From: Janibacter indicus
GTDB lineage: Bacteria; Actinomycetota; Actinomycetes; Actinomycetales; Dermatophilaceae
NCBI RefSeq assembly: GCF_900176385.1
Contig: NZ_FWXN01000004.1
Location: 1-64,000 of the forward strand
Direction: 5' to 3'
DNA: 64,000 bases
Within the stretch, counting starts at the first letter, position 1, and the number at the start of each line of letters is the position of its first letter. A model generated the notes under the pieces. That model did no database searches. It worked only from the letters and a program-made list of their open reading frames with translations, and was not told the origin of the DNA. Below, in pieces: positions 16,672 through 30,581 of the stretch. The position numbers and the translations under genes are program-made.

Positions 16672-18717
16672 TCAGAAGCGACCACCCCCGCCGAAGCCGC
16701 CTCCGCCGCCTCCGCCTCCGCCGCCGAAGCCGCCCCCGCCGAAGCCGCCGGAGGAGCCGCCCCAGCCACCGCCCCGGCCGCTGAACCCGCCGGAGAGGAT
16801 GCCGCCGAGGACGAGCGAGCCGATGTCGATGCCGTTGTTGCGCCCGCCGCCGAAGCCACCGAACCCGGAGAAGTCGTCGTGGCGGGAGGAGGTCACGGCG
16901 TTGAAGGCGCGCTCCGCGTAGGCCTCGGCCTGGTTGACCCGCTCGGAGGCGAGGTCGAGGTCGCTCTCGCGGGAGGCGTGGGCCTCGGCGAGCAGGCGCG
17001 AGGCCTCGGCGATGAGGGTGCGCGGACCGGAGTCGAGCATGCCGCGCGCGCCGTTGATCTCCCGCTCGACGACGGCGATCCGGGCGCGGACGTGCTCGTA
17101 GCGGCGGTTGAACTTCTCGGTGCGCTCGCTCGTGCGGTCGGCGTCCTTGCGGTAGCGCTCGAGCGCCTGATCGAGGTAGTGCTCGGCGCGCTCGAGGCCC
17201 GCGAGGGCGCCGAGGACGTCGCCCCCGGAGCGCGCGCGGGTGCCGACGTCGACGGCGCGCCGGGCCTCGCCGACGGCAGAGGTCGTCACCTGGTCGTTGG
17301 CCTTGAGCCGGTCGACGTCGACGAGGTCGGAGGAGATCGAAGCGAGTGCGGCGTCGAGGGCCGTGACCGCGTCGGCGAGGACGGCGCGCGCGGACAGCAC
17401 CATCTCCAGGCGCGAGTCGGCCTGACCGAGGGCGTCCTCGGCGGCCCGCGCCGCCGAGACGGCAGCGGGGCGCTCACCGGCCTGCACGTGCTGCTCACCG
17501 GCGGCGACGAAGCCCTTGGCCGCCTCGATGAGGCGCGGGGCCTGATCGAGGTTGGTCGACAGGGTGGTGAGCGAGTCGTGGGGGTGGGTCGCGGACAGGC
17601 CGGAGAGCTCCTGACGAGCGACGGGGAGGCGGGCCTCGACCTCGGAGATGCGGGTGCGCAGCGACGACAGGAAGGTGGGGACATTGGCCTCGAGGTCGCG
17701 CAGCCGGGTGAACTCCTCCTCCTGCGCGTCGAGCTCCTCGTCGGCCGCGCGGGTCAGCTCGAGGATCTGGGCCAGTCGCGCCCGCTCCTCGGGGTCGGCC
17801 AGCCTGCCTGCGCCGCGGGCGATGTCGAGCTCCTGCTGGATGCGGAAGGCCTCACCCGCCCGGCTGCGCGCGGCCGTGAGCGCGTCGGTGAACTGCCGCG
17901 TCGCCTGCTCGCCGAACTGCGCCTTGGCGAACTCCAGCTCCTCGGCCGAGGAGCGGATGGCGTTGTCGAGCTCGACGAGCGCGGTGGAGACGTCCTGACG
18001 CATCTGGTCGGTGCTCACCGACGGCATGACCGTGGCCGGCTGGTTGATCGGGGGAGCCTGCGTCGTGGACCGCTTGTCCTTGCCGAGACGCGACACGAGC
18101 ATGCCGACGACCTTGAGCGCCATCGGTGCCAGGACGATGAGGAGGAAGAAGGTGAAAAAGGACCCGAAGGGGTTGAAGCCGCCACCCGGGAGGATGCTCG
18201 ACCCGGAGTCGTCGGTCTGCTGCCGGGCGTAGTCCTGGGACAGGCCCTGGACGGCCGCGGACACGGCCCCGGACCAGTCGTCGTCGCCGAGCCGCGGCTC
18301 GACGTCGCGTGTCTGGACGGCCGACAGGCCCCCGGAGCTCAGGCCGGAGTCCTCGGTGGTCCACATGCCGTAGGCGCGGTCCTCCACCGCCACGGCGAGC
18401 AGGACGTCGTTGCCGCCCATGCCCGAGGTCTCGAAGGTCTCGCGGGTCCACTCCTCGCCGGACTGCCCGTCGAAGGAATCGACGTAGACGACGAAGAGCT
18501 GCAGGTCCTCTTCGTCCTGCAGGCGCTCGAGGTCGGACTGGAGGCCGTCGGTGTCGGAGAGGACGCCGGCCCGGTCGGTGATCTGGTCGTCGACGCTGAA
18601 GGGGGCGTCGGCCGGGAGCGCGGCAGCGCTCGTGCCGCCGAGCAGGAGGACGCCGAGCGCGGCGAGCAGGCTGAGCACCCCGATCATCGGGTGGTGTCGT
18701 CGACTCGTCTGCGCCAC
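16672..18717 (-). CDS. TPM-domain membrane protein with coiled-coil region and glycine-rich tail
   Basis: The 681-aa protein has a signal peptide at about residues 10-33, then an extracytoplasmic TPM domain (about 40-165: ITDRAGVLSDTD, LQLFVVYVDSFDGQSGEEWTRETFETSGMGGNDVLLAVAVEDRAYGM), as in Psb32/MOLO1-like proteins. One TM helix follows (FFTFFLLIVLAPMALKVVGML, about 190-210). Then come ~380 residues of helical coiled coil on the cytosolic side and a tail of almost pure Gly/Phe ending in GGGGRF. The coiled-coil part could meet PspA, encoded 111 bp downstream. A membrane-stress sensor or PspA scaffold is the best inference. Start GTG 18717. Confidence 0.87.
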   Translation of the reverse strand: MAQTSRRHHPMIGVLSLLAALGVLLLGGTSAAALPADAPFSVDDQITDRAGVLSDTDGLQSDLERLQDEEDLQLFVVYVDSFDGQSGEEWTRETFETSGMGGNDVLLAVAVEDRAYGMWTTEDSGLSSGGLSAVQTRDVEPRLGDDDWSGAVSAAVQGLSQDYARQQTDDSGSSILPGGGFNPFGSFFTFFLLIVLAPMALKVVGMLVSRLGKDKRSTTQAPPINQPATVMPSVSTDQMRQDVSTALVELDNAIRSSAEELEFAKAQFGEQATRQFTDALTAARSRAGEAFRIQQELDIARGAGRLADPEERARLAQILELTRAADEELDAQEEEFTRLRDLEANVPTFLSSLRTRISEVEARLPVARQELSGLSATHPHDSLTTLSTNLDQAPRLIEAAKGFVAAGEQHVQAGERPAAVSAARAAEDALGQADSRLEMVLSARAVLADAVTALDAALASISSDLVDVDRLKANDQVTTSAVGEARRAVDVGTRARSGGDVLGALAGLERAEHYLDQALERYRKDADRTSERTEKFNRRYEHVRARIAVVEREINGARGMLDSGPRTLIAEASRLLAEAHASRESDLDLASERVNQAEAYAERAFNAVTSSRHDDFSGFGGFGGGRNNGIDIGSLVLGGILSGGFSGRGGGWGGSSGGFGGGGFGGGGGGGGGGFGGGGRF

Positions 18718-18852
18718 GTGGCCCCCTGCTGCGTGTCATCGCCCCGACGGGCGGCTGTGGGTCGTTACGTTGCCACACCCGGGAGGCGAAGGGGAGGCCG
18801 GTCCGGTCGTCGCTGTGGACCGTCGGTGCGATGCGGCAGAATCGACGCCAGC

Positions 18853-22491
<3,639 letters not shown>

Positions 22492-22512
22492 GGACCGGAC
22501 GAAAGGACCCCC

Positions 22513-23079
22513 GTGCTCGGTCACCACTCCCGCCCCCTCGCCCTCGCTGCGCTCGCCGCGCTCGCCCTCACCGGCTGTGGCGGATCCGACGACGGTGCTG
22601 CGGCCGAGGGGGGCAGCTCCGCCCTCGCGGCCAAGGTCGGGGACACCGAGATCACCGTCGGTGACATCCAGCGCAGCACCCGCGAGCTGACCGCCTTCGT
22701 GGCCGCCCAGGCGCAGGCCTCCGGTCAGCAGCCCCAACAGCTCGAGACCTCGACGGTCGTCACCTATCTCGTCCAGACGCCCGCCGTGCTCGACTACGCC
22801 GAGCAGGAGGGGCTCGAGGTGCCGTCCGCCGGGGCGATGCGCCGCGAGATCGGCAGCGCCGTGCCCGACCCCTCCGACACGACGGTCGACTTCCTGCGGG
22901 CCAATGCCGTCGCGAGCCAGCTCGACGAGAGCGCCCAGCAGGAGCTGAGCCAGCTGCTCACCGAGACCGATGCCGAGCTCAGCCCGCGCTATGCGTCGGC
23001 GCTCGGCGAGTCGCCCGACTGGCTCGAGCAGCCCGAGCCGCAGCAGCAGCCCGGCGCCGGCCAGCCGCAGACGCCCTGA
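22513..23079 (+). CDS. lipoprotein with SurA-N-like domain
   Basis: The 188-aa protein has a lipoprotein signal ending in ALTGC (Cys about residue 22), then a VGDTEITVGDIQRSTRELTAF segment typical of the SurA/PrsA N-terminal chaperone domain, and a Gln/Pro-rich C-terminus. No parvulin PPIase domain is present, so if it is a chaperone it is a minimal one, acting on the outer face of the membrane. GTG 22513 follows a GAAAGGA site, 21 bp after mfd, and mazG starts 2 bp after its stop, so the three form an operon. It occupies the place of lpqU in mycobacteria. Confidence 0.82.
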   Translation: MLGHHSRPLALAALAALALTGCGGSDDGAAAEGGSSALAAKVGDTEITVGDIQRSTRELTAFVAAQAQASGQQPQQLETSTVVTYLVQTPAVLDYAEQEGLEVPSAGAMRREIGSAVPDPSDTTVDFLRANAVASQLDESAQQELSQLLTETDAELSPRYASALGESPDWLEQPEPQQQPGAGQPQTP

Positions 23080-23081
23080 TC

Positions 23082-23849
23082 GTGCGGCGACTGGTCCTCC
23101 TCGCGACGAGCCCACGGGTCTCGCCGGGGCTGCTCAGCCGCGACGCCTGGCGGGCGATCGAGTCCGCCGACCGCGTCCTCGTGGCCGACCCCGACGAGGC
23201 GCTGCCGCTCGCGCTCGTCGACGACGGCATCGCCGTCGAGCGGATCGAGGCGGACTCGCCCCACGAGCGGGCCCGCGAGCTCGTCGACGCGACGTCCGGG
23301 GGAGCGGTCCTGTGGGTCGGCTCGCCCGACGGCGACCCCGGCCTGAGCGATGCCATCGCCGCGGAGGTCTCCCGGCTCGACGAGGCGCCCGAGGTCGAGG
23401 TGCTCGTCGGCTCGTGGGACGTCGAGGGCGGCCGGCTGCTCGACGCCGTCGCCGTCATGGACCGGCTGCGCTCGCCGGACGGGTGCGCCTGGGTGGCCGC
23501 GCAGACCCACGCGAGCCTGGCCCCCTTCGTCCTGGAGGAGGCGCACGAGGTGACCGAGGCGCTCGAGGCCGTCATCGCCGACCCCGACGACGTGCGTCTG
23601 CGCGAGGAGCTGACCGACGAGCTCGGTGACCTGCTCTTCCAGGTGCTCTTCCACGCCCGGGTGGCCGCCGACCACGGCGGCGCGCCCTTCACCGTCGACG
23701 ACGTCGCCGCCGCCCTCGTCGACAAGCTCGTGCGCCGCAACCCGCACGTCTTCGGTGACGCGCGGGCCGAGACCCTCGAGGAGATCGAGGCGCAGTGGCA
23801 GGCGATCAAGGCGCAGGAAAAGGCGGCGCAGGCCGCCCGCCACCCCTGA
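23082..23849 (+). CDS. mazG: nucleoside triphosphate pyrophosphohydrolase MazG (with N-terminal extension)
   Basis: The 255-aa house-cleaning enzyme hydrolyses (d)NTPs, including oxidised ones, to monophosphates. The C-terminal MazG domain carries EEAHEVTEALE and ELTDELGDLLFQVLFHARVA (about 150-200), i.e. the EExxE and ExxxD metal-binding motifs, and the NPHVFGD motif. The N-terminal ~140 residues (LVLLATSPRVSPGLLSRDAW) resemble a degenerate tetrapyrrole-methylase/YabN-type domain, as in other actinobacterial MazG. GTG 23082 is 2 bp after the lipoprotein stop. Confidence 0.9.
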   Translation: MRRLVLLATSPRVSPGLLSRDAWRAIESADRVLVADPDEALPLALVDDGIAVERIEADSPHERARELVDATSGGAVLWVGSPDGDPGLSDAIAAEVSRLDEAPEVEVLVGSWDVEGGRLLDAVAVMDRLRSPDGCAWVAAQTHASLAPFVLEEAHEVTEALEAVIADPDDVRLREELTDELGDLLFQVLFHARVAADHGGAPFTVDDVAAALVDKLVRRNPHVFGDARAETLEEIEAQWQAIKAQEKAAQAARHP

Positions 23850-23871
23850 CATCACACTTACGGTCGTGCGC

Positions 23872-26377
<2,506 letters not shown>

Positions 26378-26385
26378 GCGCCGTC

Positions 26386-26922
26386 ATGGCTCGTACGCCG
26401 CGCCGCCGCCCCGCACGCTCCGGCGTGCCGGGCGCGGCCCGGCGACCCAGCACGACCCGGCCGGCCGGCCGGGGGAGCGCCCGCCCCCGGACCCGCTCGG
26501 GCCCGGCGACCCGCGAGGCCCAGCAGCGCCGCGCCGTGATGACGACCCGGCGCTGGGTCGTGCTCGGCTCGCTCATGCTGCTGCTGGGCGTCATGCTCGT
26601 GCCGACCGGCAAGTCTTGGTACGACCAGCGTCAGCGTCTCGGCGAGCTCAACGAGCAGGTCGCCGCGCAGGAGGCCAATGTCGAGGACCTCGAGCGCCAG
26701 CGCGACCTGTGGGGGACCGACGAGTACGTCGAGGCCCAGGCCCGCAAGCGGCTGAAGTTCGTCAAGCCGGGGGAGCGCACCTACACGGTCATCGACCCCG
26801 AGGCCGACAGCCCCGAGGTCGACCCCGAGACCGGTGCGGTCACCGCCCCGGCCACGCAGCCCTGGTACGAGCAGGTCGCCTCGTCCGTGGCCGCGGCCGA
26901 CGACCCCACCTCGGCGCAGTGA
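26386..26922 (+). CDS. FtsB/DivIC-family septum formation protein
   Basis: The 178-aa bitopic protein has a long Arg/Pro/Ala-rich cytosolic N-terminus (1-~50), one TM helix (WVVLGSLMLLLGVMLVPTG, about 56-74) and an extracytoplasmic coiled coil (RLGELNEQVAAQEANVEDLERQRDLW), ending in the conserved DivIC motif EAQARKRLKFVKPGER. It belongs to the FtsL/FtsB/FtsQ divisome complex. It lies directly downstream of eno, and its stop overlaps the DUF501 gene (GTGA). Tail disordered. Confidence 0.92.
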   Translation: MARTPRRRPARSGVPGAARRPSTTRPAGRGSARPRTRSGPATREAQQRRAVMTTRRWVVLGSLMLLLGVMLVPTGKSWYDQRQRLGELNEQVAAQEANVEDLERQRDLWGTDEYVEAQARKRLKFVKPGERTYTVIDPEADSPEVDPETGAVTAPATQPWYEQVASSVAAADDPTSAQ

Positions 26923-27455
26923 GCTTCGACGACCTGGGCAACGACCTCGACCGCGTCGACCCGCAGGACCTCGAGACCGTTCACCGCCAGCTCGGCCGCC
27001 CGGCGCGCGCCACCGCGGAGGTCGCCCACCGCTGCCCGTGCGGCGGCCCGACGGTGCTGCGCACCGCGCCCCGCCTGCCGGGCGGCACCCCCTTCCCCAC
27101 GACCTACTACGCGACGTGCCCGCGCCTCACCGGCCCGATCTCGACGCTCGAGTCCAGCGGGCTCATGGCGCAGATGTCGCAGCGGCTGCTCGAGGACGAG
27201 GACCTCGCCGCGCGCTACCGGGCGGCCCACGAGGACTACCTCGCCCGGCGCGCGGAGCTCGGTGACGTCCCCGAGATCGACGGCATCTCGGCCGGCGGCA
27301 TGCCGACCCGCGTCAAGTGTCTGCACGTGCTCGTCGCCCACTCACTGGCCGCCGGGCCCGAGGTCAACCCCCTGGGTGACGAGGCCCTCGACCTGCTGCC
27401 CGAGTGGTGGCACGCCAGCCCGTGCGTCAGCGCGGACGAAGGGAGCGACGCATGA
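26919..27455 (+). CDS. DUF501 family protein
   Basis: The 178-aa soluble protein matches the DUF501 family (mycobacterial Rv1025 type). It has VHRQLGRPARATAEVAHRCPCGGPTVLRTAPRL, the TTYYATCPRLTGPISTLESSG core with its conserved cysteines, and VKCLHVLVAHSLAAGPEVNPLGDEAL near the C-terminus. CxC, C and KCLHxxxAH are invariant-looking and could bind a metal. The function is not established. Its GTG start overlaps the ftsB stop and its own stop overlaps ppx (ATGA), so eno-ftsB-DUF501-ppx is a tight operon. Confidence 0.9.
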   Translation: MSFDDLGNDLDRVDPQDLETVHRQLGRPARATAEVAHRCPCGGPTVLRTAPRLPGGTPFPTTYYATCPRLTGPISTLESSGLMAQMSQRLLEDEDLAARYRAAHEDYLARRAELGDVPEIDGISAGGMPTRVKCLHVLVAHSLAAGPEVNPLGDEALDLLPEWWHASPCVSADEGSDA

Positions 27456-28453
27456 GGGTCGCAGCGATCGACTGTGGCACCAACTCCATCCGCCTGCTCA
27501 TCGCCGATGCCGCGGAGGTCACGCCCGAGAACGAGGCGGCGACACCCGTGCTCACCGAGGTGCTGAGGCGCACCGAGGTCGTGCGCCTCGGTCAGGGCGT
27601 CGACCGCACCGGCATGCTCGACCCGGTGGCTCTCGAGCGCACGCTCGGCATGTGCCGCGAGTACGCGCAGCAGTGCCGGGAGCACGGCGTGCCCGTGGGC
27701 AGGGTGCGCTTCGTCGCCACCTCGGCGTCGCGCGACGCGAGCAATGCCGACGAGTTCGTGGCGGGTGTCCGCGATGCCTTCGGCGACCTCGACGTCGCTC
27801 CTGAGGTCGTGACCGGGGCCGAGGAGGCCGCGCTGAGCTTCGCCGGCGCGACCGCGGGGCTGGCCGACGCGGGCTTCGACGGGCCCTACCTCGTCGCCGA
27901 CATCGGCGGCGGCTCGACCGAGATCGTCCGCGGCACGCACGAGGTCATCGCCGGCACCTCGCTCGACATCGGCTGCGTGCGCCTCACCGAGCGGCACCAC
28001 CGCACCGACCCTCCGACCCAGGAGGTCATCGACGCCGCGCGCTACGACATCGCCGAGGCGCTCGACGCGGCCGAGGCCGAGGTCGGTCTGGGGGGCGTCA
28101 CGACGGTCGTCGGTCTCGCCGGATCGGTGACGACGGTCGCCGCCCTGGCTCTCGGTCTGACCTCCTACGACCGCCAGGCGATCCACCTGGCGCGGATCCC
28201 GATCGAGGAGATGATGATCGCCTGCGAGCGGCTCATCCTCAGCACGCGCGCCGAGCGCGCGGCCCAGCCCTTCATGCACCCGGGGCGCGTCGACGTCATC
28301 GGCGCCGGAGCCCTCATCTGGTGGGAGGTGCTCGAGCGGGCCCGCGGCGCCAACGGCCCCGACCTCGTCGTCACCGTCTCAGAGCACGACATCCTCGACG
28401 GCATCGCGCAGTCGGTCGTGCGGCCCGTCGTCGTCGAGGAAGAGACCGCCTGA
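27452..28453 (+). CDS. ppx: exopolyphosphatase / guanosine pentaphosphatase (Ppx/GppA)
   Basis: The 333-aa ASKHA-fold phosphatase acts on polyphosphate and possibly pppGpp. It has the phosphate-1 motif AAIDCGTNSIRLLIAD (about residues 4-19), RFVATSASRDASNADEF, the phosphate-2 motif VADIGGGSTEIV, and the conserved SLDIGCVRLTER. It is the short form without the C-terminal HD domain, like the mycobacterial enzymes next to eno. ATG 27452 overlaps the DUF501 stop; an in-frame ATG at 27404 lies inside DUF501 and is rejected. Confidence 0.94.
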   Translation: MRVAAIDCGTNSIRLLIADAAEVTPENEAATPVLTEVLRRTEVVRLGQGVDRTGMLDPVALERTLGMCREYAQQCREHGVPVGRVRFVATSASRDASNADEFVAGVRDAFGDLDVAPEVVTGAEEAALSFAGATAGLADAGFDGPYLVADIGGGSTEIVRGTHEVIAGTSLDIGCVRLTERHHRTDPPTQEVIDAARYDIAEALDAAEAEVGLGGVTTVVGLAGSVTTVAALALGLTSYDRQAIHLARIPIEEMMIACERLILSTRAERAAQPFMHPGRVDVIGAGALIWWEVLERARGANGPDLVVTVSEHDILDGIAQSVVRPVVVEEETA

Positions 28454-28469
28454 CGGCACGGCCCGGGGG

Positions 28470-28949
28470 ATGCCGAAGACTCAGTTTGGGGCTTGCCTCT
28501 CGCTCGACACGGGCCTAGCGTCAATCCATGGGGTGGGCAGCTTCGCGTTTGATGACCGTAATGGGTCCGCTTGGCATGCTCGCTCGCAAGGCATAGATCC
28601 TCGCCCAGAGATTCACACAAGGTTGACGAGCGATCTGAGCATCGATGATGTTGCGGTGTCGGATGCTGATTGTGATTCGACATGGTTCGGCCAGTACGCC
28701 TGCATCGAAGTTCGATCGGACGGAAAGTGCGAGGAAGCGCGCATTCGTTACGACACTGCCAACATCGCCAGTGCCAGTGATTCGGGACGCCAGCGGAGCA
28801 AGACCGGAATTCACGAGTTCGGGCACGGGGCTGGATTGGGGCATTGATACTCAGCCGACTCTGAGATGAAGTCAGGCGACGCAGGGCAACTGGGCATATC
28901 GATCTACTTCGACGCGCACGACAAGGAATCCATCTCGAACAATTACTGA
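28470..28949 (+). pseudogene. truncated and interrupted zinc metalloprotease (metzincin-like)
   Basis: The frame from 28470 leads into DSTWFGQYACIEVRSDGKCEEARIRYD and then the zinc-binding signature HEFGHGAGLGH (HExxHxxGxxH, metzincin/matrixin type). It stops at TGA 28845-28847 immediately after the last His. Reading on in the same frame gives 33 more codons (YSADSEMKSGDAGQLGIS...) to TGA 28947-28949, which looks like the expected Met-turn region of such proteases. No signal peptide or full N-terminus is visible, so it seems 5'-truncated as well as interrupted. G+C is far below the rest of the window, indicating transfer. Confidence 0.7.
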
Positions 28950-28964
28950 GAAGGGGGCGTCATC

Positions 28965-29582
28965 GTGTCCATGGTGAGGGCCTACGCTTGTGGTTTCGCT
29001 GTCGCTGCGGTGACGGCGTGTGGTTCAACGCCGAGCGCTGACAGGGGCGAGGGGCCCTGCGGTAGTCCCACATCCAGGCAGTCGCAGCTGTCCACGGCGG
29101 AGACCATCCAGGTCGACGCGGACGAGCGCGTCGTCGCGGAGTCACTCGAGGACCTCGCGGACGAGTCCGAAATCGTCGTCGTCGGCCGCGTCCTGCGGGC
29201 GCAGGACGCCGAGCTCATCGCCGACAGCGAGGACGGCAAGGGGGTCCAGATGGAGCACCTGACGGTCGAGGTCGAGTCCGTCCTTGACGGGGACGGAGAC
29301 CTCGCGAGCTCCGGAGAGGTGACGGTGCGGCAGGCGGGTCGTGACCACGGGCGGGTCCCGAGGACCAACGGGCTGCTCCCGGCACAGGTGGGTCAGTGCG
29401 CCGTCCTGTTCCTCGACAAGACCTCCCGCGAGCGGGTTCTCACGATCACCTCGACCCAGGGCCAGTTCGTCGTCGACGACGAGGGGCAGTTGCACGGGGC
29501 CGACGCGCACGGGCCCGGCGCAGAGGTGGTCCGCAAGATCGAGGGGATGACGGTTGAGGAGCTGCGTGCGGCCCTCGGGTGA
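28965..29582 (+). CDS. putative lipoprotein of unknown function in a low-GC island
   Basis: The 205-aa protein has a short signal (AYACGFAVAAVTAC, lipobox VTAC at about 16-19), so it is probably surface-anchored. The body has a predicted beta-rich domain (EIVVVGRVLRAQDAELIADSED; MEHLTVEVESVLDGDGDL; VTVRQAGRDHGR; CAVLFLDKTSRERVLTITSTQGQF) and the C-terminal helix KIEGMTVEELRAAL. I do not recognise a named family. GTG 28965 follows a GAGAAGGGG-like site and starts 15 bp after the broken metalloprotease, so the two were probably co-acquired. G+C rises towards the end. Confidence 0.7.
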   Translation: MSMVRAYACGFAVAAVTACGSTPSADRGEGPCGSPTSRQSQLSTAETIQVDADERVVAESLEDLADESEIVVVGRVLRAQDAELIADSEDGKGVQMEHLTVEVESVLDGDGDLASSGEVTVRQAGRDHGRVPRTNGLLPAQVGQCAVLFLDKTSRERVLTITSTQGQFVVDDEGQLHGADAHGPGAEVVRKIEGMTVEELRAALG

Positions 29583-29586
29583 GGGG

Positions 29587-29663
29587 TGCGGGCGGTGGGA
29601 TTCGAACCCACACGTTCGACAGGAATTTTAAGTTCCCCGGCTCGCCAGTTGGCCTACGCCCGC
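29587..29663 (-). tRNA. tRNA-Leu (anticodon UAA)
   Basis: On the minus strand the acceptor stem GCGGGCG pairs with CGCCCGC, the anticodon loop is CTTAAAA with anticodon TAA, and the T arm is GTGGG-TTCGAAT-CCCAC. The variable region is only about 9 nt, short for leucine tRNA, which normally has a long arm; identity therefore rests on the anticodon and the rest of the cloverleaf. UUA is the rarest leucine codon in such GC-rich genomes (the bldA tRNA in Streptomyces). Its 3' end abuts the low-GC island. Confidence 0.8.
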
Positions 29664-29748
29664 CTGTGTCGCTGCCCCGGTGCCGGGCGGTCCCGGTCGT
29701 GGCAGCCCGGACAGCGTAGCGGTACCCCGGGACGGACTCCGGATATGG

Positions 29749-29767
29749 TAAGGGTAGCCTCAGTTCA
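29749..29767 (+). promoter_or_regulatory. candidate DtxR/IdeR iron box
   Basis: TAAGGGTAGCCTCAGTTCA matches about 13 of 19 positions of the DtxR/IdeR consensus TTAGGTTAGCCTAACCTAA, including the AGG-TAGCCT core. It ends on the A of the start codon of the siderophore-interacting protein gene, where repressor binding would block transcription when iron is plentiful. Confidence 0.65.
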
Positions 29768-30531
29768 TGGCTTCTCCTGATCGTCCCGCCCGCCCTCCGC
29801 GCCCCCAGCACGAGCTCACCGTCGTCTCCACCGAGCGCGTCGGCCCGCACCTCGTGCGCGTCGTCCTCACCGGTGACTCGCTGGCGGACTTCGGCGCGGC
29901 CGAGCACACCGACGCCTACGTCAAGTTGCGCTTCACCGATGCCGATGGCGACCCGATCACCCGCACCTACACCGTGCGTGCGGTCGACCGCGAGGCGCGC
30001 CTGCTGACCATCGACTTCGTGACGCACGGCGACGTCGGCCACGCGGGTCCCTGGGCCCAGCAGGCGAAGGGGGGAGACCGCATCGTCCTCTCGGGTCCCG
30101 GCAGCGGCTACGCCCCCGACCCGGACGCCGGCTGGCACCTGCTCGCCGGTGACCTCTCGGCCGTGCCGGCCATCGCAGCCTCGCTCGAGGCGATGCCCGC
30201 CGACGCGAGCGGCGTCGCCCTGCTCGAGGTGGAGGACCGGGGTGACGTCATCCCCCTTCGCGCTCCGGAGCACATCGACGTGCAGTGGCTCGTCAACCCG
30301 GCGACGGACGACGTCGACTTCCTGGCCCGTGCGGTCGACGGCGTCGAGTGGCGCGACGGGGTCCAGGTCTTCGCCCACGGGGAGCGCGAGTCGATCAAGG
30401 CGGTGCGTCGCGTCCTCAAGGAGCGCGGCGTGGCCCGAGAGGCGATCTCGATCTCCGGCTACTGGGCGCGTGGTCGCACCGAGGACGCCTTCCAGGCGGA
30501 GAAGCGCACCCCGGTCGGGCAGATCGACTAG
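29767..30531 (+). CDS. siderophore-interacting protein (FAD-binding ferric-siderophore reductase)
   Basis: The 254-aa ViuB/SIP-family flavoprotein is expected to release iron from imported ferric siderophores by reduction. It has the RVVLTGDSLADF N-terminal FAD-domain strand, the FAD-binding signature TRTYTVRAVD, FVTHGDVGHAGPWAQQAKGGDRIVLSGP, and the NAD(P)H domain with LLAGDLSAVPAIAASLEAMP and the C-terminal ISISGYWARGRTEDAFQAEK. ATG 29767 is directly behind an iron box. No siderophore transporter or biosynthesis genes are adjacent. Confidence 0.92.
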   Translation: MASPDRPARPPRPQHELTVVSTERVGPHLVRVVLTGDSLADFGAAEHTDAYVKLRFTDADGDPITRTYTVRAVDREARLLTIDFVTHGDVGHAGPWAQQAKGGDRIVLSGPGSGYAPDPDAGWHLLAGDLSAVPAIAASLEAMPADASGVALLEVEDRGDVIPLRAPEHIDVQWLVNPATDDVDFLARAVDGVEWRDGVQVFAHGERESIKAVRRVLKERGVAREAISISGYWARGRTEDAFQAEKRTPVGQID

Positions 30532-30581
30532 GGGACCGGAGCGCGGTGTCGGCCGCTGGTGATCCGTGCCACGATGCGGAC

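Noticed and set aside
15898-18852. Open frame extending almost 1,000 codons upstream of mfd
   Set aside because: It is the antisense shadow of the TPM and pspA genes, kept open by high G+C; Mfd homology begins at 18853.
28845-28847. Selenocysteine or readthrough decoding of the TGA in the metalloprotease
   Set aside because: No bacterial SECIS-like hairpin recognised after the TGA, no known selenoprotease of this type, and the gene is also 5'-truncated; decay is simpler.
28430-29600. Attachment-site repeat flanking the low-GC island
   Set aside because: The tRNA-Leu 3' end sequence was looked for near 28450 and not found.
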